Source: Streptomyces acidiscabies
GTDB lineage: Bacteria; Actinomycetota; Actinomycetes; Streptomycetales; Streptomycetaceae
Reading direction: 5' to 3'
Assembly (NCBI RefSeq): GCF_020010905.1
Contig: NZ_JAGJBY010000002.1
Coordinates: forward strand, 4,836,001 to 4,900,000
DNA length: 64,000 nucleotides
How positions within the stretch are numbered: the first letter of the stretch is position 1; each line of letters starts with the position of its first letter. The notes below the pieces were generated by a model. That model saw nothing but the letters and a program-made list of their open reading frames with translations, was not told the DNA's origin and ran no database searches. Of this stretch, positions 50,367 to 58,953 are shown piece by piece. The position numbers were made by a program, and so were the translations under genes.

Positions 50367-52352
50367 TCAGGGCGCGCGCAGCACCACGCAGCCGCCGGGC
50401 GGCAGTTCGCGCGCGGTGGCGTCGGCCAGCAGGTCGTGGGCCGGGTGGGGGAGGGGTACGGCGGCGCCGGTGTGGTTGATCAGGAAGTGCCAGCTACGGC
50501 CGTCCGCCGCGTGCCGGGTGACGCTCTCCACCCCGGCGGGCAGCCCCGGTACGTCGGGCCCCACCCCCGTCCCCGCCAGCAGCCGGGCGACGAGGGCGCC
50601 GTAGCCGGTGTCGTCGAGGCGGGTGGAGAGGTACCAGCCCTCACCCGCGCCGAAGCGGTGCCGGGTCACCGCGGGGGAGCCGGCGAGCGGGCCGCCGGTG
50701 TACGCGGCGACCGGGTCGGCGCCCTCCGTGCGCAGGGACTCGCTCCACCCCGTGCCGTACGTCCCGTCGGACAGGGCGGCGCGCTCCTCGCGGCGCAGTG
50801 GACGGTACTCCTCGACCCGGATGCCCAGCGCCTCGCGCAGCGGCGCGGCCGGGTAGCCGCCGAGGCGGGCGTGCAGCCGTTCGTCGGTGAACCCGGCCGC
50901 GTGGTGCACGAGCAGGGTCCCGCCGCCGGCGACGTACCGGCGCAGGTTCTCGGCGCCCGCGTCGGACAGCAGGAACAGCGCCGGGGCCACGAGGAACGCG
51001 TAGGGCAGCGACTCCTGCTCGGGGTGGGCGAAGTCGGCCGTGACCCCGGCGTCCCACAGCGCGCGGTGGGCGCGCCGCAGTTCCGCGTGGTAGCGCAGGT
51101 CCGCCGACGGCAGCCCGTCCCCGTCCAGCGCCCACCAGGCGTCGGAGTCGTGCAGGACCGCCGCCCGCGCCCGCACCGTCGAGCCCGCCAGCTCGCCGAG
51201 CCGGGCGACGGCCTCGCCGGCCGCCGTCACCTCCCGGAAGATACGGCTGTCCGCGCCCGCGTGCGGGACCATCGCCGAGTGCCAGGTCTCGGCGCCGGCC
51301 CGGGACTGGCGCCACTGGAAGAACAGGGCGCCCTCCGAACCGCGCGCGATGTGCCCCAGGGAGTGCCGCAGGATGTCGCCCGGCTGCTTGGCGAGGACCC
51401 GGTCCCCGGCGTACACGGTGTTCGTGCCCTGCTCCATCAGCAGCCAGGGCCGGCCGCCGCCGAAGGAGCGGGTCCGGTCGGCGGTGAAGGCGGTGTCGGC
51501 GGCGGCGCCGAGGCCGGGGGAGTCCGGGTAGAAATCGACGGTGACGAGGTCGACCTCGCGGCCCATCGCCCACGGGTCGAGGTTCTGGTACGAGGGGAGC
51601 ATCAGGTTCGTCGTCACCGGCCGGTCGCTGTGCGCGCGGATCGCGTCCCGCTGCTCGCGGAAGGCGGCCATCACCTCGTCCGACCAGAAGCGCCGGAAGT
51701 CCAGCGCCTGCCCCGGGTTCTTGTGCCACTGCGTGGCGCGCGGCGGGAGCACCTCCTCCCAGGCGCCGTAGCGCTGGCTCCAGAACGCCGTCCCCCACGC
51801 CTCGTTGACGGCGTCCAGCGTGCCGTACCGCTCCCGCAGCCAGCGCCGGAACGCGACCGCCGTGTGGTCGCACCAGCACAGCGTCACGTACTCGTTGTGC
51901 ACGTGCCACAGCGCGAGCGCCGGGTGGTTGCCGTACCGCTCGGCGAGCGCCGAGGCGATGCGCCGGGCCGCGTCCCGGTAGGCGGGCGCGATGAGGCAGT
52001 ACGTGTCGCGGCTGCCGTGCGTGAGGCGGGTTCCGTCGGGGCCGACGGGCAGCGCGTCGGGGTGGGCCAGGGTGAACCAGGGCGGCGGGGAGGCGGTCGG
52101 GGTGGCGAGGTCGACCGCCACGCCGTTCGTGTGCAGCCGCTCGATGTGGCCGTCCAGCCACGCGAAGTCGTAACGGCCCTCGGCGGGTTCGAGCAGCGCC
52201 CAGGAGAACACGCCGACCGTGGCCAGATTGACCCTCGCCCGCCGCATGAGGACGTCGTCCTCCTTCCACACCGGCTCGTCCCACTGCTCGGGGTTGTAGT
52301 CCCCGCCGAAGGCGAGGCCGCCCAGGTGGTCGGTGACACTGCGGATGGTCAT
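50367..52352 (-). CDS. GH42 beta-galactosidase, cytoplasmic
   Basis: 661 aa from the ATG at 52352 (GGAAGGG upstream); an in-frame start at 52367 is weaker. No signal peptide. GH42 features: FGGDYNPEQWDEPVW, WHVHNEYVTLCWCDHTA (acid/base Glu), WLLMEQGTNTV (nucleophile Glu region), trimerisation domain and C-terminal beta domain ending ELPPGGCVVLRAP. It cleaves beta-galactosides taken up from arabinogalactan or pectin side chains. The upstream region has three palindromes and a decayed LacI-type gene. Confidence 0.9.
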   Translation of the reverse strand: MTIRSVTDHLGGLAFGGDYNPEQWDEPVWKEDDVLMRRARVNLATVGVFSWALLEPAEGRYDFAWLDGHIERLHTNGVAVDLATPTASPPPWFTLAHPDALPVGPDGTRLTHGSRDTYCLIAPAYRDAARRIASALAERYGNHPALALWHVHNEYVTLCWCDHTAVAFRRWLRERYGTLDAVNEAWGTAFWSQRYGAWEEVLPPRATQWHKNPGQALDFRRFWSDEVMAAFREQRDAIRAHSDRPVTTNLMLPSYQNLDPWAMGREVDLVTVDFYPDSPGLGAAADTAFTADRTRSFGGGRPWLLMEQGTNTVYAGDRVLAKQPGDILRHSLGHIARGSEGALFFQWRQSRAGAETWHSAMVPHAGADSRIFREVTAAGEAVARLGELAGSTVRARAAVLHDSDAWWALDGDGLPSADLRYHAELRRAHRALWDAGVTADFAHPEQESLPYAFLVAPALFLLSDAGAENLRRYVAGGGTLLVHHAAGFTDERLHARLGGYPAAPLREALGIRVEEYRPLRREERAALSDGTYGTGWSESLRTEGADPVAAYTGGPLAGSPAVTRHRFGAGEGWYLSTRLDDTGYGALVARLLAGTGVGPDVPGLPAGVESVTRHAADGRSWHFLINHTGAAVPLPHPAHDLLADATARELPPGGCVVLRAP

Positions 52353-52390
52353 GGCGGCCCTTCCCATGGACGAGTGCCGAAGCGGCTGTC

Positions 52391-52524
52391 GAAGCGCTTC
52401 ACCTAACTGGGGAAGGTAACGAGGTGTTTCGCGCGAAACAAGAGCTTGAAAGCGAAGAAAGTTTCTCCTGGCCCGGTGATTGACAGGCTGTCAGTGGGGG
52501 TGCCTGTGTCGATGCGCTTCGACA
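52391..52524. promoter_or_regulatory. LacI-type operators upstream of the GH42 gene
   Basis: GTCGAAGCGCTTC (52389-52401, core palindrome 52391-52400), TGTTTCGCGCGAAACA (52425-52440, perfect 16-bp palindrome) and TGTCGATGCGCTTCGACA (52507-52524, one mismatch). The first and third share GTCGA-GCGCTTC. They are the kind of sites bound by LacI regulators. The dedicated regulator appears to be the remnant next door. Confidence 0.6.
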
Positions 52525-52591
52525 ATCATTCTGAGGGGGCGGTTGTGGTGGTGCGTGGTGAGGGGCCTGCGGCGGTGACGATCGCCTGTGG

Positions 52592-52790
52592 GGCGTGGAG
52601 ATCGTCCGAGGCGTGGAATAGGCGGCGCGCAGGAACGGGATCGGGGTCCTCGCCCCGGAGTTCGGGTTCCAGGACGACGCGACGGGTCCCCGACCCCGGC
52701 CTGATGGTCAAGGCGCAGCTCACCTGGGAGCACGGGTACGCCGCCGCGCGGGAGTTGTTGTCGCGCCCGGCGAAGCTGGTCAGCGCGGCT
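52592..52790 (+). pseudogene. Remnant of a LacI-family regulator
   Basis: In one frame GVEIVRGVE, stop (52619-52621), AARRNGIGVL and, in a shifted frame, LTWEHGYAAARELLSRP match two well-known LacI ligand-domain blocks (the ...RGVE.AAR..GI.V.. helix and the ...GY.AAR.LL.RP motif). The helix-turn-helix is absent. The rest of the 52353-52983 gap holds operators and tandem repeats. Confidence 0.4.
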
Positions 52791-52814
52791 GGGAGGTGCC
52801 GGTGGTCACCGGTC

Positions 52815-53012
52815 GGGCGGCCGGTTCGTCGTCCCGGGCCCGTTACATCTCCGCGAGTTCGTCGGGCCCCCTTGTGGGTGGCCGGTGCGTGGTCCCCGGC
52901 CCGTCACATCTCCACGGGCCCGTCAGCCCCCCTGGTGGACGGCCGGTTCGTCGTCTCCGGTCCGCCGCACCCCCGCGAGCCCGTCACACCCCCTCGTGGA
53001 CAACCGGTTCGT
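52815..53012. repeat. 61-bp imperfect tandem repeat at the 3' end of the LuxR gene
   Basis: CCGGT(T/G)CGT marks copies at 52821, 52882, 52943 and 53004, exactly 61 bp apart; the units share GGCCGGTTCGTCGTC ... CCCGTCACATCTCC ... CCCGTC. The last copy is the coding end of the LuxR gene (ANEPVVHEGV stop). The array looks like degenerate duplication of the gene end. Confidence 0.65.
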
Positions 53013-55323
53013 TCGCCGTCCACCAAGCCGCGATCTGGGCCGGACATGTGAAGCCCAGCTTCGTCAGCACGCTCTGGAGGTGGCCCTCGACCGTTCGGGG
53101 CGAGCGGCCGAGGGCCAGGGAGATCTGGCGGCTGTCCAGGCCCCTCGCCACGTGCGCCGCGACCTCACGCTCCTTGCGGGTCAGCGCCGGGGGCGTGGGG
53201 GCGTCGCCGAGCGCTAGGGCGACGGCTCGCCGGGGTGTGTCGTACCGGCCGCCCTCCGCGAGCGCCTCGGCGTACGCGTCCGGACCGAGCTCGGCGACGA
53301 TCGCCTCCTCGCAGCGCGCGCGGGGTTCGGCGAAGTGCCCGGCGCAGGTGGAGCCCAGCTCCCTGGCCAGCGGCCCCAGCGCGCCCAGCAGCAGGGCCGC
53401 GCGCCGGTGCTCGCCGAGCGCGGCCGAACCCCAGGCCAGCACCTCCAGGGCCATCGCGACCCCCGCGTGGTCGTGGAAGCCCCGGTGGATCTCCAGCGCG
53501 GTGCGCAGCACGGCGGTGCTCTCCTCGGCGCTGCCCCGCAGCCAGGCGTCGTACCCGAGCACCCACAGCGCGTAGGCGCGGGTCAGCCGCTCGCCGTGCG
53601 CGTCGGCCGTGGCCACCGCGCGCCGCGCGGTCCGCACCGACGCGGGGTCACCGAGATACATCTGCGCCAGCGCCAGCTGGAACAGCCAGCGCAGCGCCGA
53701 CGGCTCCCCTTCCAGCTCCGACTGGACGGCCACCGCGCCCTCGAAGAGGGGTACGGCGTCGTGCGGCCGTCCCCGGTACAGCGCCAGCGTGCCGCGCTCA
53801 CCGCGCACGTACGCCCGCAGCAGCGGGTCACCGAGCAACTCGCCCAGCATGTCCGCCTCGTCGAGACGGTGTTCGGCGGTGTCGAGGTCCCCCTGGATCT
53901 GGGCCACCCAGGCGGCGGTCCACAGCGCGGCGGCCCGCGCCGGCGTCGGCTCGGGCGCGTCGGCGAGCGCCTGGTCGAGCCGCCGGCGCCCCTCGCCGAC
54001 GAAACCGTTGCAGCACCAGTGGAAGCCCAGCGCAGCCGCCAACTCCAGCCGGGCCTGACCGCCATCGGCACTGGCACTGGCACCGGCGCCCGCACCGGCG
54101 TCAGCACCCGCACCGGCACTCGCACCGGCGCCCGCGCCCGCATCAACACCCGCGCCCACACCGGCATTCACGCTCGCACCGGCACCCGCACCCCCCTCCA
54201 GCGCCGCCAGCACATTCCCATGCTCCGCCCGCAGCCGCGCCAACGCCCGCTCCTGGCCGGGACCGAACCACCCGGCAGCGGTCCGCCGGGCCAGCGTGAG
54301 GAAGAAGTCTCGGTGGCGCCGCGCCGTCCGACCCCGCTCACCGAGACCCGCGAGCCGTTCCTGCCCGTACGCGCGCAGCGCCTCCAGCATCCGGTAGCGC
54401 GGCCCGGCGTCCCCCTCCTCGACCAGTACCACGGACTGCGACACGAGCTGGTCGAGCAGGTCCACCACCTCCCAGCGGGAGACGCCCTCCCCGCCACACA
54501 CCTCCTCCACCGCCTCCAGCGTGAAGCCGCCCGCGAAGACCGACAGCCGGCTCCACAGCGCCCGCTCGGCCGGCGTGCACAGCTCGTGGCTCCAGTCGAT
54601 CGCCGCGCGCAGCGCGGGCCGCCCGGGGGACAGCAGCGCGAAGCGGTCCTCAAGACCGGCCGCCACCTCCGCCACGCCCAGCGTCCGCAGCCGCGACGCG
54701 GCCAGCTCGATCGCCAGCGGCAGCCCGTCCAGACCGGCGCACAGCCGGGCGACCTCCGCCCCGTCCGCCTCCCCGACCCGGTGGTCCGCGCCGATCTCCC
54801 CGGCGCGCACCCGCAGCAGTTCGGCCGACTCCGCCGGGGACAGCGGCGCGAGCGCGTACACGCACTCGCCCGTGACGTCCAGCGTCCGGCGGCTCGTCGC
54901 CAGGATCCGCAGCCCGGGACAGGCGAGCAGGAGCGCGCTGACCAGCTCGGCGCAGGCGTCGACCAGGTGCTCGCAGTTGTCGAGGACCAGCAGCGCGCGC
55001 CGTCCGGCCAGATACCCGGTGAGCTGGTCCAGCGCGGGCCGCAGCCCCAGGTCCGGCAGCCCCAGGGCGACGGCGGTCGCGGTCGCCACCCCCGCTCCCG
55101 ACCGGACGGGGGCGAGCGGAACCAGCCACACCCCGTCCGGCGCGCACCCGCCGAGGCCGGCGGTCGCCGCGAGCGCCAGCCGGGTCTTGCCGATGCCACC
55201 CGCTCCGGTCACCGTCAGCAGCCGCGCACTCCGTACGGTCCGGCGGACGTCCGCCAGCGCCTGTTCCCGGCCCACGAAGGCCGTGGCCGCCGAGGGCGGT
55301 ACCTGCGCGCGCACCGTCGTCAT
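52984..55323 (-). CDS. LuxR-type regulator with AAA/NB-ARC-like ATPase (LAL-like)
   Basis: 779 aa from the ATG at 55323 (GGAGG six bases upstream). Walker A LLTVTGAGGIGKTRLAL at about 40-55, Walker B-like ALLVLDNCEH, then SARP/AfsR-type helical repeats (tetratricopeptide-like, about 330-690) and a C-terminal LuxR helix-turn-helix (LTRKEREVAAHVARGLDSRQISLALGRSPRTVEGHLQSVLTKLG). A 45-residue Gly/Ala/Asp stretch (about 395-440; GAGAGASVNAGVGAGVDAG...) is encoded by GC-rich hexamer repeats at 54060-54190. It likely activates nearby genes; target unknown. Confidence 0.88.
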   Translation of the reverse strand: MTTVRAQVPPSAATAFVGREQALADVRRTVRSARLLTVTGAGGIGKTRLALAATAGLGGCAPDGVWLVPLAPVRSGAGVATATAVALGLPDLGLRPALDQLTGYLAGRRALLVLDNCEHLVDACAELVSALLLACPGLRILATSRRTLDVTGECVYALAPLSPAESAELLRVRAGEIGADHRVGEADGAEVARLCAGLDGLPLAIELAASRLRTLGVAEVAAGLEDRFALLSPGRPALRAAIDWSHELCTPAERALWSRLSVFAGGFTLEAVEEVCGGEGVSRWEVVDLLDQLVSQSVVLVEEGDAGPRYRMLEALRAYGQERLAGLGERGRTARRHRDFFLTLARRTAAGWFGPGQERALARLRAEHGNVLAALEGGAGAGASVNAGVGAGVDAGAGAGASAGAGADAGAGAGASASADGGQARLELAAALGFHWCCNGFVGEGRRRLDQALADAPEPTPARAAALWTAAWVAQIQGDLDTAEHRLDEADMLGELLGDPLLRAYVRGERGTLALYRGRPHDAVPLFEGAVAVQSELEGEPSALRWLFQLALAQMYLGDPASVRTARRAVATADAHGERLTRAYALWVLGYDAWLRGSAEESTAVLRTALEIHRGFHDHAGVAMALEVLAWGSAALGEHRRAALLLGALGPLARELGSTCAGHFAEPRARCEEAIVAELGPDAYAEALAEGGRYDTPRRAVALALGDAPTPPALTRKEREVAAHVARGLDSRQISLALGRSPRTVEGHLQSVLTKLGFTCPAQIAAWWTANEPVVHEGV
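54060..54190. repeat. Hexamer-type low-complexity DNA encoding a Gly/Ala linker
   Basis: Imperfect repeats of CACCGG/CGCCGG/CACTGG type run for about 130 bp within the LuxR-type gene, giving (GAGAGA/DAGA)n. Such arrays change length by slippage, so the linker may vary between strains. Confidence 0.6.
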
Positions 55324-55552
55324 CTCCACCCTCCGTGGGTCGACGTGTCCGCTGCGCGCGGTGCGCCGGCGGGGGCCGGAAAGCCCGGGGCCACTCTGCG
55401 CGACAGAGGACGATCACAGATGACGAGGGGGAAAACATTCGGTCAAAACGTGGCATTTACCGACGTGCGGAGAGAGTCCCCGCCGGTCGGCGGGCCGCCT
55501 CCCCCCGACCGGCGGATGGCCGGCCGGCCGGCGTCCGCGGGAAGTTGAGCGG

Positions 55553-56797
55553 GTGACCGAGATCGACAGCGCCGGCAAGGCGCCCTTACCCCCACCCGCA
55601 CCCGAGCCCGCCACGACGACGCCCCCCACGGCGTCGACCGCGCGGCTCGTCGGTGTGGACCTCGCCCGCGCCCTGGCCGTGTTCGGGATGTTCGCCGTGC
55701 ACGTCGGCCCCTTCCCCCCACCCGACGGCGGCGTCGGCGGCTGGTTCCTGGAGCTGGCCGGCGGCCGGGCCTCCGCCCTGTTCGCCACCCTCGCCGGATT
55801 CTCGCTGATGCTCATCGCCGGCCGCCGCGAACCCAAGACCGGCCTGGCCGGACGGCAGGCGAGAGCCCGGATCGTCATCCGCGCCGCGATCCTGCTCGTG
55901 GTGGGCAGCGCCCTCGCCATGACCAACTTCGGCGGCGCCGGCATCCTCAACTTCTACGCCCTGTATTTCCTGCTGGCGCTCCCCCTGCTGAAACTGCGGG
56001 CCAGGACCCTCGCCACGATCGCCGTCACCCTCGCGGTCGTCACCCCCCAACTCGCGTTCGCCCTGCGCGCCCTGCTCACCGAGTCCGCCGTCCGCACGAT
56101 CGACAGTTACGACCCCCTGGCCCGCATCAGCGGCGTCGGCGTCCTGGACCTCGTGCTCACCGGCCTCTACCCGGCGATCACCTGGATGACGTTCGTCGTC
56201 ACCGGCATGACCCTCGGCAGGCTCGACCTCGCCTCCGGGACAGTACGGCGACGGCTCGCCGCGACCGGCGCCGCGATGATCGCGTTCGGGTACGGCGTCG
56301 CGTGGCTGCTGCTGCGCGTGACCGGCGGCGCCCAGCACCTCACCGGCGCAGGGCCCAAGCCCGAGGACCTGACGAGTGCGTCGCCGTCCTTCGACATGCC
56401 CGTCGGCAGCGACCTGTGGCACAACGCCTGGGGACTGATCGCGGCCGAACCGCACAGCGGCTCCACGCTCGACCTCATCGGCAGCCTCGGCATCGCGATC
56501 ACCGTGATCCTGGGCGCGACGCTGGCGATGGAGCGCCTGGACTGGCTGCGCAGACTGGCGACCCCGGTCATCGCCGTCGGCACCATGTCCCTCACTCTGT
56601 ACGTCGGCCACATCCTGGTCATCCTCGCCCTGCCCGGCGAGTCGGCCACCCCGCCGCAGTCAGCCTCCACCGCGCTGCTGCTCTCGTTCATCGCCGGAGC
56701 CACCCTGTTCGCCGGGCTGTGGTCCCGCTTCTTCAGCCGAGGTCCCCTGGAGCATCTCCTGAACCTCGCCACCAAACGGGCCGGCTCCCTCCGCTGA
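55553..56797 (+). CDS. DUF418 / heparan-alpha-glucosaminide acyltransferase-like membrane protein
   Basis: 414 aa, GTG start. A Pro/Thr-rich N-terminus is followed by about ten membrane helices. RLVGVDLARALAVFGMFAVHVG and ATLAGFSLMLIAGRR are typical of the YeiB/HGSNAT-like group (DUF1624 then DUF418). The family probably moves acyl or sugar groups across the membrane; substrate unknown. A TTA codon is at 55586-55588. Ends at a strong terminator. Confidence 0.8.
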   Translation: MTEIDSAGKAPLPPPAPEPATTTPPTASTARLVGVDLARALAVFGMFAVHVGPFPPPDGGVGGWFLELAGGRASALFATLAGFSLMLIAGRREPKTGLAGRQARARIVIRAAILLVVGSALAMTNFGGAGILNFYALYFLLALPLLKLRARTLATIAVTLAVVTPQLAFALRALLTESAVRTIDSYDPLARISGVGVLDLVLTGLYPAITWMTFVVTGMTLGRLDLASGTVRRRLAATGAAMIAFGYGVAWLLLRVTGGAQHLTGAGPKPEDLTSASPSFDMPVGSDLWHNAWGLIAAEPHSGSTLDLIGSLGIAITVILGATLAMERLDWLRRLATPVIAVGTMSLTLYVGHILVILALPGESATPPQSASTALLLSFIAGATLFAGLWSRFFSRGPLEHLLNLATKRAGSLR

Positions 56798-56805
56798 GCC
56801 CGGCC

Positions 56806-56839
56806 GGAAGGCTCCCCCGCGGCGAAGGGGGAGCCTTCC
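56806..56839. terminator. Intrinsic terminator
   Basis: GGAAGGCTCCCCC (56806-56818) pairs perfectly with GGGGGAGCCTTCC (56827-56839), a 13-bp stem with an 8-nt loop followed by GTTTG. It ends the DUF418 gene and separates it from the GH30 promoter. Confidence 0.8.
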
Positions 56840-56859
56840 GTTTGCCCGTGCGGGGAGCC

Positions 56860-56888
56860 TTGACCTTGCAGGACCGCGTCGTTACCTT
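56860..56888 (+). promoter_or_regulatory. Candidate sigma-70-type promoter of the GH30 gene
   Basis: TTGACC (56860-56865) and TACCTT (56883-56888) with a 17-bp spacer, 90 bases before the start codon. Confidence 0.5.
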
Positions 56889-56978
56889 GCGACTGATCCG
56901 CCACGTGGACACCGTTCAGCATGTCGAACAACATCGGTGTCTCTCCAGCCGTGTGGCCCATCTCCCCGAGGAGGAGAC

Positions 56979-58247
56979 ATGGCACACCGAGCACCCACCC
57001 GCAGAACCGTCCTGACGACACTGAGCGCCCTGCCCGTACTCACCGTCGCGGGAACCTCCGGCGCCGAGGCCCGGACCATCACCGCGACCGCCGTCATCAA
57101 CCCTTCCGTCACCCGCCAGACCGTCCGGGGCTTCGGCGGCATGACCCACACCGCCTGGATCGGCGACCTCACGGCGGCCCAGCGCGACACCGCCTTCGGC
57201 ACCGGCGACGGACGGCTCGGCTTCTCCCTGCTGCGGGTCCCCATCCCCGAGGACCGGGCGGCCTGGAGCCGCGACCTCGCGACGGCCCAGCGCGCGACCG
57301 CCCTCGGCGCCTCCGTCATCGCCTCCCCGTGGAACCCGCCCACATCCATGTCCGAGACGTTCGTCCGCGGCACCCAGACCGACGCCCGGCGCCTCAGGTA
57401 CGACATGTACGCCGCCTACGCCCAGCACCTCAACGACTTCACCGTCTACTACCGCAACAACGGCGTGAACCTGTACGGCATCTCGGTGCAGAACGAGCCC
57501 GACTACGCCCACGACTGGACCTGGTGGACCCCCGCCGAAATGGTCCGCTTCCTGCGCGAGAACGCCGGTGCGATCAGTACGCGGGTCATCGCCCCGGAGT
57601 CCTTCCAGTACCTGAAGAACATGTCCGACCCGATCCTCAACGACCCGGTGGCCCTCGCCAACGCGGACATCATCGGCGCCCACCTCTACGGCACCTCGGT
57701 CGCGAACTTCCCCTACCCCCTCTTCAAACAGAAGGGCGCGGGCAAGGAACTCTGGATGACCGAGGTCTACTACCCCAACAGCTCCGACTCCGCGGACCTC
57801 TGGCCCCAGGCCCTCGACGTGGGGGAGCACATCCACCACGCCATGGTGGACGCCGAGTTCCAGGCGTACATCTGGTGGTACATCCGGCGCGGCTACGGCC
57901 CGATGCGCGAGGACGGCCAGATCAGCAAACGCGGCGCCGCGATGGCCCACTTCGCGCGGTTCGTGCGCCCCGGCTACGTACGGGTCGACGCGACGGCGAA
58001 CCCCGCGACGAACCTGTACGTCTCGGCGTACCGGGGCGGCGGCTCGACGGTCGTCGTCGCCGTCAACAAGGCGGCCGGCGCGGTGACCCAGCAGTTCACA
58101 CTGGTGAACAGCGCTCCGTCGACGGTCGCGTCCTGGCTGACGGACGCGACCAGGAACGTCGCCTCCCAGGGGACGGCGAACGTGTCGAACGGCTCCTTCA
58201 CGACGACGCTGCCGGCGCGCAGCGCGACGACGTTCGTCCTGCGCTGA
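56979..58247 (+). CDS. GH30 glucuronoxylanase-like enzyme, Tat-secreted
   Basis: 422 aa from the ATG at 56979, which follows GAGGAGGAG; an upstream in-frame start is rejected. Twin-arginine signal (TRRTVLTTLSALPVLTVAG). GH30 barrel plus side beta-domain: FGGMTHTAWIGDL, SPWNPPTSM, YGISVQNEPDY (acid/base Glu), ELWMTEVYYP (nucleophile Glu). Subfamily-8-like enzymes cut glucuronoxylan at 4-O-methyl-glucuronate branches. Fits the xylan-degrading set around it. Confidence 0.85.
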   Translation: MAHRAPTRRTVLTTLSALPVLTVAGTSGAEARTITATAVINPSVTRQTVRGFGGMTHTAWIGDLTAAQRDTAFGTGDGRLGFSLLRVPIPEDRAAWSRDLATAQRATALGASVIASPWNPPTSMSETFVRGTQTDARRLRYDMYAAYAQHLNDFTVYYRNNGVNLYGISVQNEPDYAHDWTWWTPAEMVRFLRENAGAISTRVIAPESFQYLKNMSDPILNDPVALANADIIGAHLYGTSVANFPYPLFKQKGAGKELWMTEVYYPNSSDSADLWPQALDVGEHIHHAMVDAEFQAYIWWYIRRGYGPMREDGQISKRGAAMAHFARFVRPGYVRVDATANPATNLYVSAYRGGGSTVVVAVNKAAGAVTQQFTLVNSAPSTVASWLTDATRNVASQGTANVSNGSFTTTLPARSATTFVLR

Positions 58248-58812
58248 ACCGGAACGGCCGACGGCCTGCTCGTACCGGAGCAGGCCGGACGGGTCGTAGC
58301 GGCGCTTGACGGCGACCAGGCGGTCGTAGTCGGGGCCGTAGTAGGCGCGCCGCCAGTCGCGCAGGCCGGGGTCGGGGAAGTTCACGCAGGCCGCGTCCGT
58401 GGACAGGCGGCGGAGCATGCGGTGGGCGGCGCGGGTACGCCGTCTCGTCGGGACGCGGCGCGCCGCTGTCGCCGCCCATCGCGAACAGGGTGACGTAACC
58501 GGTGGCCCGGTCGGCGACGGCGGCGACCGTGTCGGACGTGGGCCAGTGGCCGGGGACGAGCGACTTGGAGGCGTACGCGTCCTTCCCGCCGACCGGCTCC
58601 ATCAGATAGTCCTGCGCCGACCAGAACCCGCGCTCCTCGACGAACACCCGCGCCGGCCGCAGCCGCAGCAGCGGGTTGACGCCGAAGTTGCCGCCCGCCC
58701 CGCCCCGGCAGGCCCAGAACAGGTCGGCGTTCTCGTCGGGGGTCGCCCTTCCGGTGCCCAGCCCGATCAGGCTTCCGGCGGTCACGGTGGCCAGTACGCG
58801 GCGTCGGTCCAT
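58246..58812 (-). pseudogene. Decayed Tat-exported BBE-type FAD oxidase
   Basis: Pieces of a berberine-bridge-type FAD oxidoreductase remain. MDRRRVLATVTAGSLIGLGTGR (signal) is joined directly to DENADLFWACRGGAGGNFGV (usually 200 residues further in). WSAQDYLMEPVGGKDAYASKSL and GHWPTSDTVAAVAD follow. After a frameshift near 58430 come LSTDAACVNFPDPGLRDWRR, AYYGPDYDRLVAVKRRYDPS and GLLRYEQAVG. The FAD-binding half is missing. The end lies against the GH30 gene. Confidence 0.7.
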
Positions 58813-58953
58813 CCTGCCCGAAAGAGTGAAAGTGCCGGTGGAACGGCGTGTCGCGGGCAGCGGGTTGGGCACGCTTCGCCTTCCGGAGACCGGCACGGCG
58901 AGCAGGGAGCGGATGTGGAGCGGCGACAGGAACGAACTCCGTTACCCCACCGG

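Noticed and set aside
52446..53051. 201-residue + strand frame across the GH42 upstream gap
   Set aside because: Runs through operators and 61-bp repeats, mixes fragments of several frames, no domain.
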